Below, piece by piece: positions 9,439 through 18,718 of a stretch of DNA of 64,000 bases; the first letter of the stretch is position 1, and each line of letters starts with the position of its first letter. The notes beneath the pieces are model-generated. The model saw only the letters and a program-made list of their open reading frames with translations. It did not search any database and was not told where the DNA came from. This DNA is from Aquisphaera giovannonii (lineage in GTDB: Bacteria; Planctomycetota; Planctomycetia; Isosphaerales; Isosphaeraceae), in the NCBI RefSeq assembly GCF_008087625.1, contig NZ_CP042997.1, positions 1,860,001 through 1,924,000 of the forward strand. The letters run 5' to 3'. The position numbers and the translations under genes were made by a program.

Positions 9439-9864
9439 TCAACGGGAGGCGGCCGCGACGGGCTGCCGGGCCTTCTTGGCGTCTTCCCTGGCCTTCACGG
9501 CCTTGTCGTGGCTGTCCAGCTCGCCGCGGACCTTCGCCACGATGGCGTCGAAGGTCTCCGGGTCGTGGATCGCCAGCTCGGAGAGGCTCTTGCGGTCGAG
9601 CCCGACCTTGGCCAGCTTCAGGCCGTGGATGAGGCGGCTGTAGCGGAGCCCGCGCATCTCGGCGGCGGCGCTCAGCCGGGTGATGAACAGCTTCCGGAAT
9701 TCCCGCTTCTTGGCGCGACGGTCGCGGAAGGCGAACATGCCGGCCCGCAGCAGGGTCTCCTTGGCCGACTTGAGGAGCCGGCGGCGGCCGCCGACGAAGC
9801 CCTTGACCGCCTTGAAGAGCCGCTTCTTCGCCTGGTTGCGGGCGGCACCACTCTTGGAACGCAT
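9439..9864 (-). CDS. rplT: 50S ribosomal protein L20
   Basis: L20 binds 23S rRNA early in large-subunit assembly. The 141 residues include the basic N-terminal extension ([22 protein letters not shown]) and the globular domain ([24 protein letters not shown] and [13 protein letters not shown]). Normal L20 is about 117-120 residues; the extra length is mainly a charged, Ala-rich C-terminal tail (residues about 118-141) not needed for the fold. It lies 156 bp downstream of rpmI and 54 bp upstream of pheS. In many bacteria L20 represses its own operon by binding the leader; no such structure can be proved here. Confidence 0.96.
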   Translation of the reverse strand: MRSKSGAARNQAKKRLFKAVKGFVGGRRRLLKSAKETLLRAGMFAFRDRRAKKREFRKLFITRLSAAAEMRGLRYSRLIHGLKLAKVGLDRKSLSELAIHDPETFDAIVAKVRGELDSHDKAVKAREDAKKARQPVAAASR

Positions 9865-10020
9865 CGTTCGGTTCTCGTCTCGTCTTCGATTCGTCTCGGG
9901 CTCGGGGGGCGCCTCCCGTGACGCCCCGATGTCCGGAAATCAGCGCGCTGCTGGCGGGCGGGCGCCGCGGCCGGTCCCGCCCTGGCCGAGCGATCGCCCG
10001 GCGACCGGGCCTCGCCGCGG

Positions 10021-10329
10021 TCAGTTGTTCTCGGCCGGCGGGGCCTCGGCGGCCTTCGGGGCCTCGCCCTCGGCCTGGACGGCCTGCGCGGCGAGCCGTT
10101 CGGCCTCCACGGCCAGCGGGTTGACCGACGGCTTGTGCCGCAGGGCGGTGCGCACGCGTCGGTTCTCGGCGGAGACGTTCAGCTTGGACTTCTTCCTCAG
10201 CTTCCGGATCTGCTTGCCGCTCTTGTGGCTGTTCAGGTGGGAGGAGCCGCACCGCTTGTGCGACACCTTGCCGGTGGCCGACACCTTGAACCGCTTCTTC
10301 ATCCCCTTGTGGGTCTTCATCTTGGGCAT
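10021..10329 (-). CDS. rpmI: 50S ribosomal protein L35 with Ala/Glu-rich C-terminal extension
   Basis: The first 65 residues are L35: MPKMKTHKGMKKRFKVS followed by the conserved core KVSHKRCGSSHLNSHKSGK and a basic tail, including LRHK. The remaining 37 residues, after NPLAVEAERLAAQ, are rich in Ala, Glu and Pro and are absent from typical L35. The start is fixed at the ATG at 10329 by the family N-terminus; the frame stays open further upstream, but that part is not L35-like. It is first gene of the rpmI-rplT-pheS block. infC, which normally precedes rpmI, is 16 kb away. Confidence 0.95.
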   Translation of the reverse strand: MPKMKTHKGMKKRFKVSATGKVSHKRCGSSHLNSHKSGKQIRKLRKKSKLNVSAENRRVRTALRHKPSVNPLAVEAERLAAQAVQAEGEAPKAAEAPPAENN

Positions 10330-11391
10330 GATCGTCTGATCCTGTCTACGTCGGACTCGCGATCGGGGCGGGGGGCCGTCGCGCCGCGGGGCGACGGTTG
10401 CCGCTCTCTCCTCAACCCGAACCCCGATGTCTTCTCGGTTCGATTCCTGGAACGCGTTGCGTCCCCGCCAGGCCGACGCGGGGGGAGTCGGCGGCTCGTC
10501 GGCGATGCCGGTGCACGGCACGCCCCGTCGAACCCCACCCCGACCCGAGAGAATGCCGCATCGGGAGCCCCTCCCGTCGGCTCGAGGAGCGACGCAGGAG
10601 GGGGGATGGACCGGCTCGATCTCGGAATGTTCCGCTGGCCGCAACCGGGCAAGTCAAGCAATCTAACACACCGCCGCCTCCGGCGTCCAGCCTTGGACGA
10701 GCCGGATCCTCGCGAACGGTCGGGACCGGGGGGCCCCCCTGAATCGCCCTGGGGAGGCCATCCCCGGCGATAAGGGGTGACTCAGGAAGAGAGGTGTCGG
10801 CCGGGCGACTGAGCCCGGGGCCACTCGTCGGTATCCACCGGGAGGGGCCCGGTCCGCATTTCGTCGCGAGGCCTGGCCGACCCTTACCGCGGATTGCGAG
10901 GGGGATCGGAGACCAGCGGGAGGGGCCAGGCGGGTGGAGCAATCTCGCGGATCGGCTGAGGATGCATGGTCCAGCCCTCTCTGAGACGGGGATATCGGAT
11001 GCACCGCCGGCCCGCCGCGGAAATCCACCCGTCGAGGGCGTCCGCGGCTGCACGCCGGCCAATCTGTAAAACACGGGCACAGCAAACAGCGCGCCACAAG
11101 CCATATTGCAACGCAAAATCCATTGGCAAAGGGACTTGCCACGGACGACAGGGATGGACCAGGTTCCGCCGTTCGGGCCGGCCGCCGCCGGGCCGTGCGT
11201 CGGTGCCCAGGTTCCGCCCATTCGCGTGCCGTCGAGCAGCGGCAACGGCGCCGGGGACGTCTGCTCTGGCCGGGATTCGGGCTCTCTGGTAGGGTTCGCG
11301 GACGGTCCGCGTGGGCCGCGGGAGGTTCCCGGACGCGCGGTTCCTCGTGGGCCTTGACGGCTCGGGCAAGGTGCAGGGAGGTCGGTTGCCC
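10330..11391. other. Long intergenic region upstream of rpmI, no supported gene
   Basis: About 1.06 kb between two divergent genes. Open frames exist on both strands, but they are Arg/Pro/Ser-rich, overlap each other and resemble no family. A 7-bp stem with an 8-nt loop (10376-10397) lies about 50 nt upstream of rpmI; it has no U-run and could be part of a leader structure. A weak promoter-like pair on the minus strand (TTGACT at 10652-10657, AACATT at 10626-10631) has a 20-bp spacer, too long for confidence. G+C falls locally at 11090-11130, where a promoter for the 11392 gene is plausible. Confidence 0.4.
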
Positions 11392-12363
11392 ATGCGACGG
11401 CGAAGCACATTTCATCTGGCCCATGTCCTGGCGTCCTGGGCGGCACTCGCCGGAGCCGCCCCTGCGGTGATCGGCCAGGAGGCCGAGCAGGCCCCCGCGG
11501 CGGCCGAGGGCGCGGCGAGGCCCGCTCCCGGCGGCGAGGCCGCGGCGGCCGAGCCTCAGCCCGGCGACCCCGTCATGATGGAGAAGCTCCTCAGGCAGTG
11601 GGAGAAGCAGAGCTCGCTCCTCAAGACGCTCGACGTCGCCATGTTCCGCAAGGACACCACGCCCGCCTGGGGCACGGTCGAGTATTACGAGGGCCGCGCC
11701 CTCTTCCAGAGCCCCAATCTCGCGTTCATCGACTTCAGCAAGATCCAGCTCGACGACAACAAGAAGCCCATGAAGGACGCCAAGGGGAAGTGGGTGTCCA
11801 CCCACGACGAACGGATCGTCTGCACCGGCACGGAGGTCTGGCAGTACAAGACCGACACCAAGCAGATCTTCGTGTTCCCGCTGCAGGGCAACGCCCAGCA
11901 GAAGGCCGTGGAGGAGGGCCCGCTGCCCTTCCTCTTCAACATGAAGGCCGACGACGCCCGCCGGCGCTACAAGATGTCGTACGTCAAGAAGGATGTGAAG
12001 GCGAACGCCTACCTCGTGCGGATCGAGCCCAGGCTGGCGGAGGACAAGGAGACCTTCAGCATCGCCTTCGTCAACCTCGACTGCAAGTTCCTCCTGCCGG
12101 TCCGGATCCACATGACCTCCCCGGACGGCAAGAGCACCAAGGACTATACCCTCGGGCCGATGTACCCCAACAAGAAGGTGAGCGAGTCGAACTTCAAGGG
12201 CAAGGTGCTCCCCAGCCCGTGGAAGCTCGTCAAGAACCCGATGGGCCAGGACAACCCTCGGGGCCCGGGGGCCGCGCCCGGGGCCGCCGGGCCACGCCGC
12301 GAGGCGCCCGCCGCACGGCCCGCCGCGGCCCGGCGAGGGGCCGAGGGGATGCAGCGGGAATGA
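11392..12363 (+). CDS. Planctomycete-specific exported LolA-like protein
   Basis: The protein has 323 residues from ATG 11392, preceded by GGGAGG. A signal peptide (MRRRSTFHLAHVLASWAALAGAAPAVIG) is followed by an Ala/Glu/Pro-rich linker and then a domain with MMEKLLRQWEKQSSLLKTLDV, YYEGRALFQSP and GTEVWQYKTDTKQIFVFPL. This pattern matches a planctomycete-restricted family (TIGR03009-like) whose beta fold resembles LolA/outer-membrane lipoprotein-sorting proteins. An exported, possibly envelope-lipid-related role is inference. The C-terminus is a Pro/Ala/Arg-rich low-complexity tail. It is monocistronic as far as can be seen; the NfeD-like gene starts 281 bp later. Confidence 0.8.
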   Translation: MRRRSTFHLAHVLASWAALAGAAPAVIGQEAEQAPAAAEGAARPAPGGEAAAAEPQPGDPVMMEKLLRQWEKQSSLLKTLDVAMFRKDTTPAWGTVEYYEGRALFQSPNLAFIDFSKIQLDDNKKPMKDAKGKWVSTHDERIVCTGTEVWQYKTDTKQIFVFPLQGNAQQKAVEEGPLPFLFNMKADDARRRYKMSYVKKDVKANAYLVRIEPRLAEDKETFSIAFVNLDCKFLLPVRIHMTSPDGKSTKDYTLGPMYPNKKVSESNFKGKVLPSPWKLVKNPMGQDNPRGPGAAPGAAGPRREAPAARPAAARRGAEGMQRE

Positions 12364-12644
12364 GCCGCTGAGCCCCCGGCCGGGTTTGTGCCGCGGCCGC
12401 CCGTCGGGCCTCCGATCCATGGGCGTCGGCCGGCCCTTCCCCCGTCGCGGCGCGGTTTGACGGTCCCTCCAGGCCCGCCTATAATCAGCGGGTTAGCGAC
12501 CTCGCTCAACCCGTCCGCCGCCCCATGGCTCGACCTCAGATTGCACGGACCGACTCGGCCTCGCTCGAGGGGAGTCGGCCCGGCCTCCGGCCCCGGGGAG
12601 GCGGACCACGCGCCGCGTCCGACTCTCGGAGGGGTCCGACTCCC

Positions 12645-14846
12645 ATGATCTGCCTCACTCCCGCGCGTCACGGACTGGCCATCGGGGCGATCGCCATCGC
12701 CGTCGCGGCCTCCTCCGCACCCCGGGCCGCCCGGGCGGATGCCCCGGCCGCCGAGGCCACGCCCGGCCAGTTCTTCACCATCACCGAGCCGATCACCGAC
12801 GAGACCATCCAGCACATCCGCGCCGCGACCCGCCAGCTCGTCGACCGCAACGCGGGGGCACCCAAGGGCAAGGCCCCGATCCTGGTCTTCGAATTCCTCC
12901 CCGGCGAGACGGCTCCGGGGACCAGCCAGTTCGGCAGCTCGTACGACCTCGCCAACCTGATCGCCAAGGAGCTCGGCGGCGCCAAGATGACGGTGGCGTT
13001 CGTGCCCCAGCCGCTGAAGGGGTACGCGGTGCTGCCGGCGATGGCCTGCACCGAGATCGTGATGTCCGAGGGGGCGTCGCTCGGCCCGATCACCCCGGAG
13101 AACGCGACGCCCGACCCGGCCTTCCGCGACCCGATCCGGTTCCTCGCCCTCCGCAAGACGCGCGACCCCGACCTGCTGCTGGGCCTCTTCGACCGCGACG
13201 CCGACCTCCGCCTGGTCCGCACGCTCGACAACGCGCTCCATTACGTGCTGCCCGAACGGCTCGAGGAGTTCCGGCGGTCGCATCAGGTGAAGTCCGAGGA
13301 ATCGGCCTGGGAGGGCGGCCAGCGCGGGGTGCTCACCGCCGAGAGGGCGCGGGCCGAGGGCTTCAGCAAGGCCACCGTGGCCCACCCCGCGGACGTCGCG
13401 CGGATCTACCAGATCGCCGGCCAGTCATCGGTGGAGGACCCGACGCTCGGCCAGGCGATCCGGCCGGTCTGGATCCGGATCCACGGCCCGCTCGACTCGG
13501 TCAAGGTCGGCTACCTCTCGAGGCGGATCGAGCAGGCGCGCCAGGAGAAGGTGAACCTCGTCTTCTTCCAGATCGACAGCCCCGGCGGGCTCGACACCGC
13601 GGCCGACGGCCTGGCCGACCAGATCGCCGCGATCACGGATATGAAGACGGTCGCGTACGTGGACGACCGGGCGCTCGGCGTCGCCGCGCTGCTGCCCCTG
13701 GCCTGCCGCGACATCGTCCTCAAGAAGACGGCCCGCATGGGGGACGTGCGCCAGATCCTCTCGTCCCGGAGCAGCCGGCTGGAGAACCTGACCGAGGCCC
13801 AGGTCCAGATCCTGGCTCGCAAGGCCGCCTTCCTCGCCGGCAAGAAGGGCCACCCGGAGGCCGTCGCCCGCGCCATGGTGGACCCGTCCCTGGAGGTGGT
13901 CGAGGCGAAGGACACGAAGACGGGCGCCGTGGTGCTGCTGTCCCGCGAGGAGGCCGAGGCGAGCAAGGGGCGGTTGCAGGGGATCCGGACCCGCAAGGAT
14001 CCCGGGCGGGTCCTCACCCTCACGGCGGAGGACGCCGCGTCCTATGGGCTGGGCCAGGCCGTGGGCAACGACGAGGAGCTCAAGGGGCTCTACGGGCTCC
14101 AGGGCAAGAACATCCGCGTGGACGGCCCGAGCTGGGTGGACACGCTCGTCAGCGTGCTGACCGACCCCTACGTGAGCTGGCTGCTGCTGTTCGTCGGGCT
14201 CTTCATGCTGGTGATCGAGCTCAAGCTCCCGGGCATCGGCCTGCCGGCGATCACCTCCGCGTTGGCGTTCCTCCTCTTCTTCTGGAGCCACTACCTCAGC
14301 GGCACCGCCGACCAGCTCGAGATCATCCTGTTCCTCGTCGGCCTCGTCTGCCTGGGCATCGAGCTCTTCGTCTTCCCCGGCTTCGGCATCTTCGGGATGC
14401 CCGGCATCCTGCTCATGCTCGCGAGCATCGTGATGGCGAGCCACACCTTCGTCTGGCCGACCCAGGACTACGAGTTCCGCGAGATGGGCTTCACCCTCGT
14501 GCAGATCATCCTCGCCCTCGTCGCCGTCGGCGGCGGCGCGATGGCCGTGGCGAGGTACCTGCCGTCCATCCCGTTCCTCAACCGCCTGGTCCTCAAGCCC
14601 GAGCCCTGGACGGGCTTCGAGGCCGAGGACCCGGCGGCCAAGCCGCCGATGGAGGGGTACGAGTCGCTCACCTTCCTGATCGGCGAGACCGGCCGCACCA
14701 CGTCGCCCCTCCGGCCGACGGGGAAGGCCCGCTTCGGCAACCTGCTGGTGGACGTCACGGCCGACGGCTTCTACGTCGACTCCGACTCGCTCGTGGAGGT
14801 CGTGGACGTCCAGGGCCCGAAGGTCATCGTCAAGCAGATGCTGTAG
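12645..14846 (+). CDS. Long NfeD-family membrane protein with two degenerate ClpP/SppA-like domains
   Basis: The protein has 733 residues. After a signal peptide (about 1-31) come two crotonase/ClpP-like halves: about 78-240 (PILVFEFLPGE; GYAVLPAMACTEIVMSEGASLGPI) and about 275-490 (LVFFQIDSPGGLDTAADGLA; VAYVDDRALGVAALLPLACRDIVL). Then four to five hydrophobic helices (about 515-640) and a C-terminal OB-like NfeD domain ending VDVQGPKVIVKQML. In active NfeD1/SppA enzymes the nucleophile sits in a SAG-type motif at the point where these domains read GYAVL and LGVAAL, so both appear to lack the serine. The SD GGAGGGG precedes ATG 12645. Its 3' end overlaps the convergent acyltransferase gene by 17 bp. 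Confidence 0.85.
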   Translation: MICLTPARHGLAIGAIAIAVAASSAPRAARADAPAAEATPGQFFTITEPITDETIQHIRAATRQLVDRNAGAPKGKAPILVFEFLPGETAPGTSQFGSSYDLANLIAKELGGAKMTVAFVPQPLKGYAVLPAMACTEIVMSEGASLGPITPENATPDPAFRDPIRFLALRKTRDPDLLLGLFDRDADLRLVRTLDNALHYVLPERLEEFRRSHQVKSEESAWEGGQRGVLTAERARAEGFSKATVAHPADVARIYQIAGQSSVEDPTLGQAIRPVWIRIHGPLDSVKVGYLSRRIEQARQEKVNLVFFQIDSPGGLDTAADGLADQIAAITDMKTVAYVDDRALGVAALLPLACRDIVLKKTARMGDVRQILSSRSSRLENLTEAQVQILARKAAFLAGKKGHPEAVARAMVDPSLEVVEAKDTKTGAVVLLSREEAEASKGRLQGIRTRKDPGRVLTLTAEDAASYGLGQAVGNDEELKGLYGLQGKNIRVDGPSWVDTLVSVLTDPYVSWLLLFVGLFMLVIELKLPGIGLPAITSALAFLLFFWSHYLSGTADQLEIILFLVGLVCLGIELFVFPGFGIFGMPGILLMLASIVMASHTFVWPTQDYEFREMGFTLVQIILALVAVGGGAMAVARYLPSIPFLNRLVLKPEPWTGFEAEDPAAKPPMEGYESLTFLIGETGRTTSPLRPTGKARFGNLLVDVTADGFYVDSDSLVEVVDVQGPKVIVKQML

Positions 14847-16566
14847 CCGCCGGCGCCTCGGCCTCGGGGGCGGGGGCGGGGCGGTGCCGCGTGCCGTTGA
14901 GCAGCCAGCCGATCCATGTGTGGCGGACGAGCAGTTGATACGCCAGCAGCAGCGGCGCCACGGTCCCCGCGAAGACGATCCCGAACTTCAGGGTCGCGGG
15001 CAGGGACCAGCCCTGGACGAGCACCTGCGCGGTCATCACCACGGCCAGGTGCGTCAGGTAGAGCCAGTACGACGAGTCCGAGAGATAGCGGACGGCCCGG
15101 TTCTCCTCCGGGTGGATCTTCCGGAACAGTCCCAGCAGGCCGAAGCACATCAGCCAGACGTAGGCGGCCTGGATCAGGGCGGTCAGCGGCCTGCTGCCCG
15201 CCATCGTCGCGATCCCCGCGGGGATGAGGACCAGGAGGGCGACGGGGAGCGACACCCGCCAGTTCCGGCCGAGCCGGTCCTCGGGGTCGCCCGTGAAGTA
15301 GTACAGCGCCCCGAATCCGAAGAAGATCCCGTAGTAGAGGAGCAGGTGGGGCGGCAGGACCAGGCCTTCCGCCGTGTCCGGCCCCAGGAGCGGGTATTTG
15401 ATCCCCATGAAGTATTGCGGGACGAACGTCAGGGGGATCAGCCAGAGGAGGTTGGCCGGCGAGACGACGAGCCGCCGGGACGGCCGGGGCAGCCCGATCG
15501 TCGTCGCCACCGCCATGAACAGGACGAAGAGCGGGGCGAGCCAGCAGAGGAACCAGAGGAACCACAGGTGCGCGAAGACGGAGCTCTTCACCAGGTGGAA
15601 CCGCTGGCCCCCGAGCTTGTAGGCCAGGCGTTCCGAGCCCATCGCCGCCTCGTAGGCGTCGAGCACGCCCATGAACGGCCCGGTCGCCCGGGGCGTCTCG
15701 GTCGAGGCCACGGCCGCGGAGCCCGGCGAGACGGGCTCGAGGATCCGGATGACCTCGGCGCGGCGTCGCTCGAACTCCTCGCGATCGCCGACCGGGATGT
15801 GGATGTAATCCGCGATCCCCTTGACCAGCTCCCAGTCGGCCCGGGCGGCTTCCAGCGGGCGGGAGCCGTCCTTGCCCCGCACGCCGGGGTCGGCCCCTTT
15901 CTCCAGGAAGAGGCGGACGAGGTCCGGCCTCGCCGTGAACGCGGCCGCGTGGAGGGGCGTGGACAGGTCCTCGTTCAGCCCCTTCAGGTCCGCCCCCCGC
16001 TCGAGGAGGAGCCGTGCGATGTCGAGGTCCCCCCGCAGGGCCGCCCACGAGAGCGGCCGGGCCTGGATGGCGGGGTCGGGCGCCTCGATCTCCGCGCCCT
16101 CGTCGAGCCGGGCCCTCACGGCGGCCGCGTCGCCGAACCGGATCGCGCCGATGAGCGAGCCGTCGTCGGCCGCGGAGACGACCAGCGACCGCCCGGTCGC
16201 CAGGGCGGGGAGCACCGAGATGGCCGGGACGACCGTGACCAGGCCCAGGAGGCAGGGGACCAGGATGCGGAGCGTCCGATTCCGGATCAGCCCCCCCGGG
16301 CCTCGGCGTTGCCAGAGCAGGGCGGTGAAGAAGCCGCTCACCAGGAAGAAGAGCGGCATGCGAAAGCCGTGGATGGCCAGGAACAGGACCATGAACCAGC
16401 CGGCCTGCTGCGTGTCCTGCACCGGCCAGGGCAGGCCCGGGATGAAGGACATCGACGCGTGCAGGGCGATGCCCAGCAGCATGGCGAACGCCCTCAGGGC
16501 GTCCAGGTCGTGACGCCGCTGCGCCTTGGTCGGCTCGAGCTCGATGGGGGCGGGGACCGTGGACAT
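14830..16566 (-). CDS. Acyltransferase-3 family membrane protein with inserted ankyrin repeats
   Basis: The protein has 578 residues from ATG 16566. The N-terminus RRHDLDALRAFAMLLGIALH is the hallmark first helix of acyltransferase-3/OpgC-like membrane proteins; further helices lie at about 56-84, 99-120 and 330-560. Between helix 3 and the rest (about 136-245) are ankyrin repeats: IGAIRFGDAAAVRARLDEGA, LSWAALRGDLDIARLLLERGA and PLHAAAFTARPDLVRLFLEKG. Family members transfer acyl groups to cell-surface glycans or periplasmic glucans; here the substrate is unknown. The ankyrin block presumably forms a soluble protein-binding domain on one membrane face. I found no family member known to me with this insertion. 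Confidence 0.85.
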   Translation of the reverse strand: MSTVPAPIELEPTKAQRRHDLDALRAFAMLLGIALHASMSFIPGLPWPVQDTQQAGWFMVLFLAIHGFRMPLFFLVSGFFTALLWQRRGPGGLIRNRTLRILVPCLLGLVTVVPAISVLPALATGRSLVVSAADDGSLIGAIRFGDAAAVRARLDEGAEIEAPDPAIQARPLSWAALRGDLDIARLLLERGADLKGLNEDLSTPLHAAAFTARPDLVRLFLEKGADPGVRGKDGSRPLEAARADWELVKGIADYIHIPVGDREEFERRRAEVIRILEPVSPGSAAVASTETPRATGPFMGVLDAYEAAMGSERLAYKLGGQRFHLVKSSVFAHLWFLWFLCWLAPLFVLFMAVATTIGLPRPSRRLVVSPANLLWLIPLTFVPQYFMGIKYPLLGPDTAEGLVLPPHLLLYYGIFFGFGALYYFTGDPEDRLGRNWRVSLPVALLVLIPAGIATMAGSRPLTALIQAAYVWLMCFGLLGLFRKIHPEENRAVRYLSDSSYWLYLTHLAVVMTAQVLVQGWSLPATLKFGIVFAGTVAPLLLAYQLLVRHTWIGWLLNGTRHRPAPAPEAEAPAATASA

Positions 16567-16914
16567 GGGCTCTTCCCGGGTGGGCGCGAGGGGGCGGGCC
16601 GTGCGCGATCCGGGCCGCGGACGCCGGCGGGCACTCGCTAGGATGGGACTCGGTACGACCGCGGGCCCGCGGAGGGCCCCGGAACTCCGCACGTGGTCGA
16701 GGATTCGTCGGCCGCGGCCGGAGATTGGATCGCGGGCGCGACCGGACGGCCACGCCGGTCGCGAAAGATTGGCGGGCGGCAAGAGGGATCGATTACACTG
16801 GATGGGGCGGCGGAGGGCACGGGGCAGGCCCTCGGGCCGCCGGACGCGGCCGGCGACTCGGTGCCTCGCACCGCGGCCGGGGCGGCCTATCGGGCCGCCG
16901 GGGGGATCGAGCGG
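16567..16914. other. Divergent promoter region, acyltransferase / nfeD-floA operon
   Basis: These 348 bp separate divergently transcribed genes. On the plus strand a weak pair, TTGGCG near 16771-16776 and TACACT near 16796-16801 with a 19-bp spacer, could drive the nfeD-floA operon. In-frame codons extend upstream of 16915 to an ATG at 16693, but the added residues are Ala/Gly/Arg-rich without a motif and I treat them as untranslated. Confidence 0.35.
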
Positions 16915-17538
16915 ATGGGCGTCATCTTCTGGCCGTCGGTCTTCCTGATCTGCGGGCTGCTGCTGATCCTCCTGGAGGTCCTCATCCCCTCCGGCGGCGT
17001 CATCGGCATCTGCTCGCTCGCCTGCCTCGCGCTCTGCCTCTGGTACGCCTTCTCCACGTCGCTCGGCCTGGGCGCGACGTTCCTCGTCGTGGACCTGGTG
17101 GCGATCCCCCTGACCGTGTCGCTGGCGTTCTCGCTCTGGACGCGGACGCCGCTGGGCCGGAAGATCCTCCTGAAGCCCCCCGAGCCCGAGGAGATCGAGG
17201 ACTCGCACGCCGATTCGAGACTGGAAGGCCTCGCGGGTCGCGAGGGCCGCGCCCTGACGCCCCTGCGGCCCAGCGGGCACGTCGAGGTCGACGGCAGGCG
17301 TCTGGGGGCGCTCGCCGAGGGCGGCTTCCTGCCGGCGGGCACCCTCGTCCGGGTCCTCCGGGTGCGGTCCGGCGAGGCCATCGTCCGGGAGGTCGCTGGA
17401 CTTGGCGCCCCCCCGCGGGAAGAATGGCGACAGCCGATCGTCGAGCCGGAACGCCCCGACGTCCGCGACGTGGCCGGGCCGATCCCGACGACTCCAAGGA
17501 CCGCCGAGGCGGTCTCCACCCTTGAGGAGGCTCCATGA
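16915..17538 (+). CDS. Short NfeD-like membrane protein (flotillin partner)
   Basis: The protein has 207 residues from ATG 16915, preceded by a GGGGGG tract. Two or three hydrophobic helices fill residues about 5-75 ([20 protein letters not shown], a typical NfeD start), followed by a cytosolic OB-like domain (about 105-165) with [20 protein letters not shown], the NfeD C-terminal signature. It lacks the ClpP-like protease domain, so it is the short form that co-occurs with flotillins. Its stop overlaps the floA start by 4 bp (ATGA at 17535-17538), which indicates translational coupling. Role: assists the flotillin scaffold in membrane organisation. Confidence 0.9.
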   Translation: MGVIFWPSVFLICGLLLILLEVLIPSGGVIGICSLACLALCLWYAFSTSLGLGATFLVVDLVAIPLTVSLAFSLWTRTPLGRKILLKPPEPEEIEDSHADSRLEGLAGREGRALTPLRPSGHVEVDGRRLGALAEGGFLPAGTLVRVLRVRSGEAIVREVAGLGAPPREEWRQPIVEPERPDVRDVAGPIPTTPRTAEAVSTLEEAP

Positions 17539-18608
17539 GCGCCCCGCTCTTCGCGCAGGTGAACGCGCCGTCCACGGCACCAACCCTGTTCTACCTGTTG
17601 ATCATCCTGATCGGCGTCATCGTCCTGCTGCTGTGCATCTTCCTGGCCAAGTACTTCAACCTCTGGATCCAGGCCAAGATGACGCAGGCGAACGTGAGCA
17701 TCTGGGACCTCGTGGGCATGACCTTCCGGAAGGTGAACCCCAACATCATCGTCCGTTCCAAGATCATGGCCTACCAGTCGGGCCTGACCGAGAAGGACGG
17801 CGTGACGACCCGGGCGCTGGAGGCGCACTTCCTGGCCGGCGGCAACGTGCCCAACGTCGTCCGCGCGCTGATCGCGGCCAACCGGGCGGACATCCCGCTC
17901 TCGTACAAGCGGGCCGCGGCCATCGACCTGGCGGGCCGGAACGTGCTCGAGGCCGTGCAGACGAGCGTGAACCCCAAGGTCATCCCGTGCCCGGATCCGA
18001 CCCAGGGCCGGCAGACGATCGACGGCGTCGCCAAGAATGGCATCCAGCTCAAGGTGAAGGCCAAGGTCACGGTCCGCACGAACCTCGACCGGCTGGTCGG
18101 CGGCGCGACCGACGAAACCATCATCGCCCGGGTCGGCGAGGGCATCGTCAACGCGATCGGCTCGGCGGACACGCACGAGATGGTCCTCGAGCGGCCCGAC
18201 TCGATCTCCAAGCGCGTGCTGGAGAAGGGGCTGGACGCCGGCACGGCCTACGAGATCCTCTCCATCGACATCGCGGACATCGACGTCGGCGACAACATCG
18301 GCGCGAACCTCCAGGCCCTGCGGGCCGAGGCCGACACCCGCGTCGCCCGCGCCAAGGCCGAGGAGCGGAGGGCCTTCGGCGCGGCCAAGGAGCAGGAGAT
18401 GCTCGCCCACGTCCAGGAGAACCGGGCGAAGGTCGTGGCGGCGGAGGCCGAGGTGCCGATGGCGATCGCCGAGGCCTTCCGGAAGGGGAACCTCGGGATC
18501 AACGACTACTACCAGCTCCGGAACATCCAGGCGGACACCGAGATGAGGAGCTCGATCGCGGGGACCGGCAATGCGGTCCGTCGCGAGGTGGCCCCCTCGC
18601 CGCAGTGA
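17535..18608 (+). CDS. floA: Flotillin-like protein FloA
   Basis: FloA assembles membrane microdomain scaffolds. The 357 residues include an N-terminal membrane segment (about 18-40), the SPFH-type core with [30 protein letters not shown], and [19 protein letters not shown], and a C-terminal Ala/Glu-rich coiled coil ([18 protein letters not shown] and [20 protein letters not shown]). Length and motifs match the bacterial FloA (YqfA) family throughout. It overlaps the upstream short nfeD gene by 4 bp, and a Pro-rich membrane-anchored gene starts 110 bp downstream on the same strand, so a three-gene operon is likely. Confidence 0.96.
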   Translation: MSAPLFAQVNAPSTAPTLFYLLIILIGVIVLLLCIFLAKYFNLWIQAKMTQANVSIWDLVGMTFRKVNPNIIVRSKIMAYQSGLTEKDGVTTRALEAHFLAGGNVPNVVRALIAANRADIPLSYKRAAAIDLAGRNVLEAVQTSVNPKVIPCPDPTQGRQTIDGVAKNGIQLKVKAKVTVRTNLDRLVGGATDETIIARVGEGIVNAIGSADTHEMVLERPDSISKRVLEKGLDAGTAYEILSIDIADIDVGDNIGANLQALRAEADTRVARAKAEERRAFGAAKEQEMLAHVQENRAKVVAAEAEVPMAIAEAFRKGNLGINDYYQLRNIQADTEMRSSIAGTGNAVRREVAPSPQ

Positions 18609-18718
18609 GGCCTTCCAAGGCGTTCGAACGGGCCGGCGATGCCGGCGGTTGAGGCGGCGGACCGGACCATGCCCGGGGCCCCGCCGGGGGGCGGCTCGCG
18701 AGAGGGGAGGGCGGTCGC

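Noticed and set aside
10376-10397. Stem-loop upstream of rpmI as a terminator
   Set aside because: No U-run follows in either direction.
11105-11145. Sigma-54-like TTGGCA ... TTGCC string
   Set aside because: The distance between the GG and GC elements is one base too long for the -24/-12 consensus.
10412-11446. Minus-strand open frame of 344 codons upstream of rpmI
   Set aside because: Repeated Pro/Arg/Gly composition, no family resemblance and weak ribosome-binding site; overlaps several other frames.
14884-16641. Plus-strand open frame of 585 codons
   Set aside because: Shadow of the acyltransferase gene on the opposite strand.
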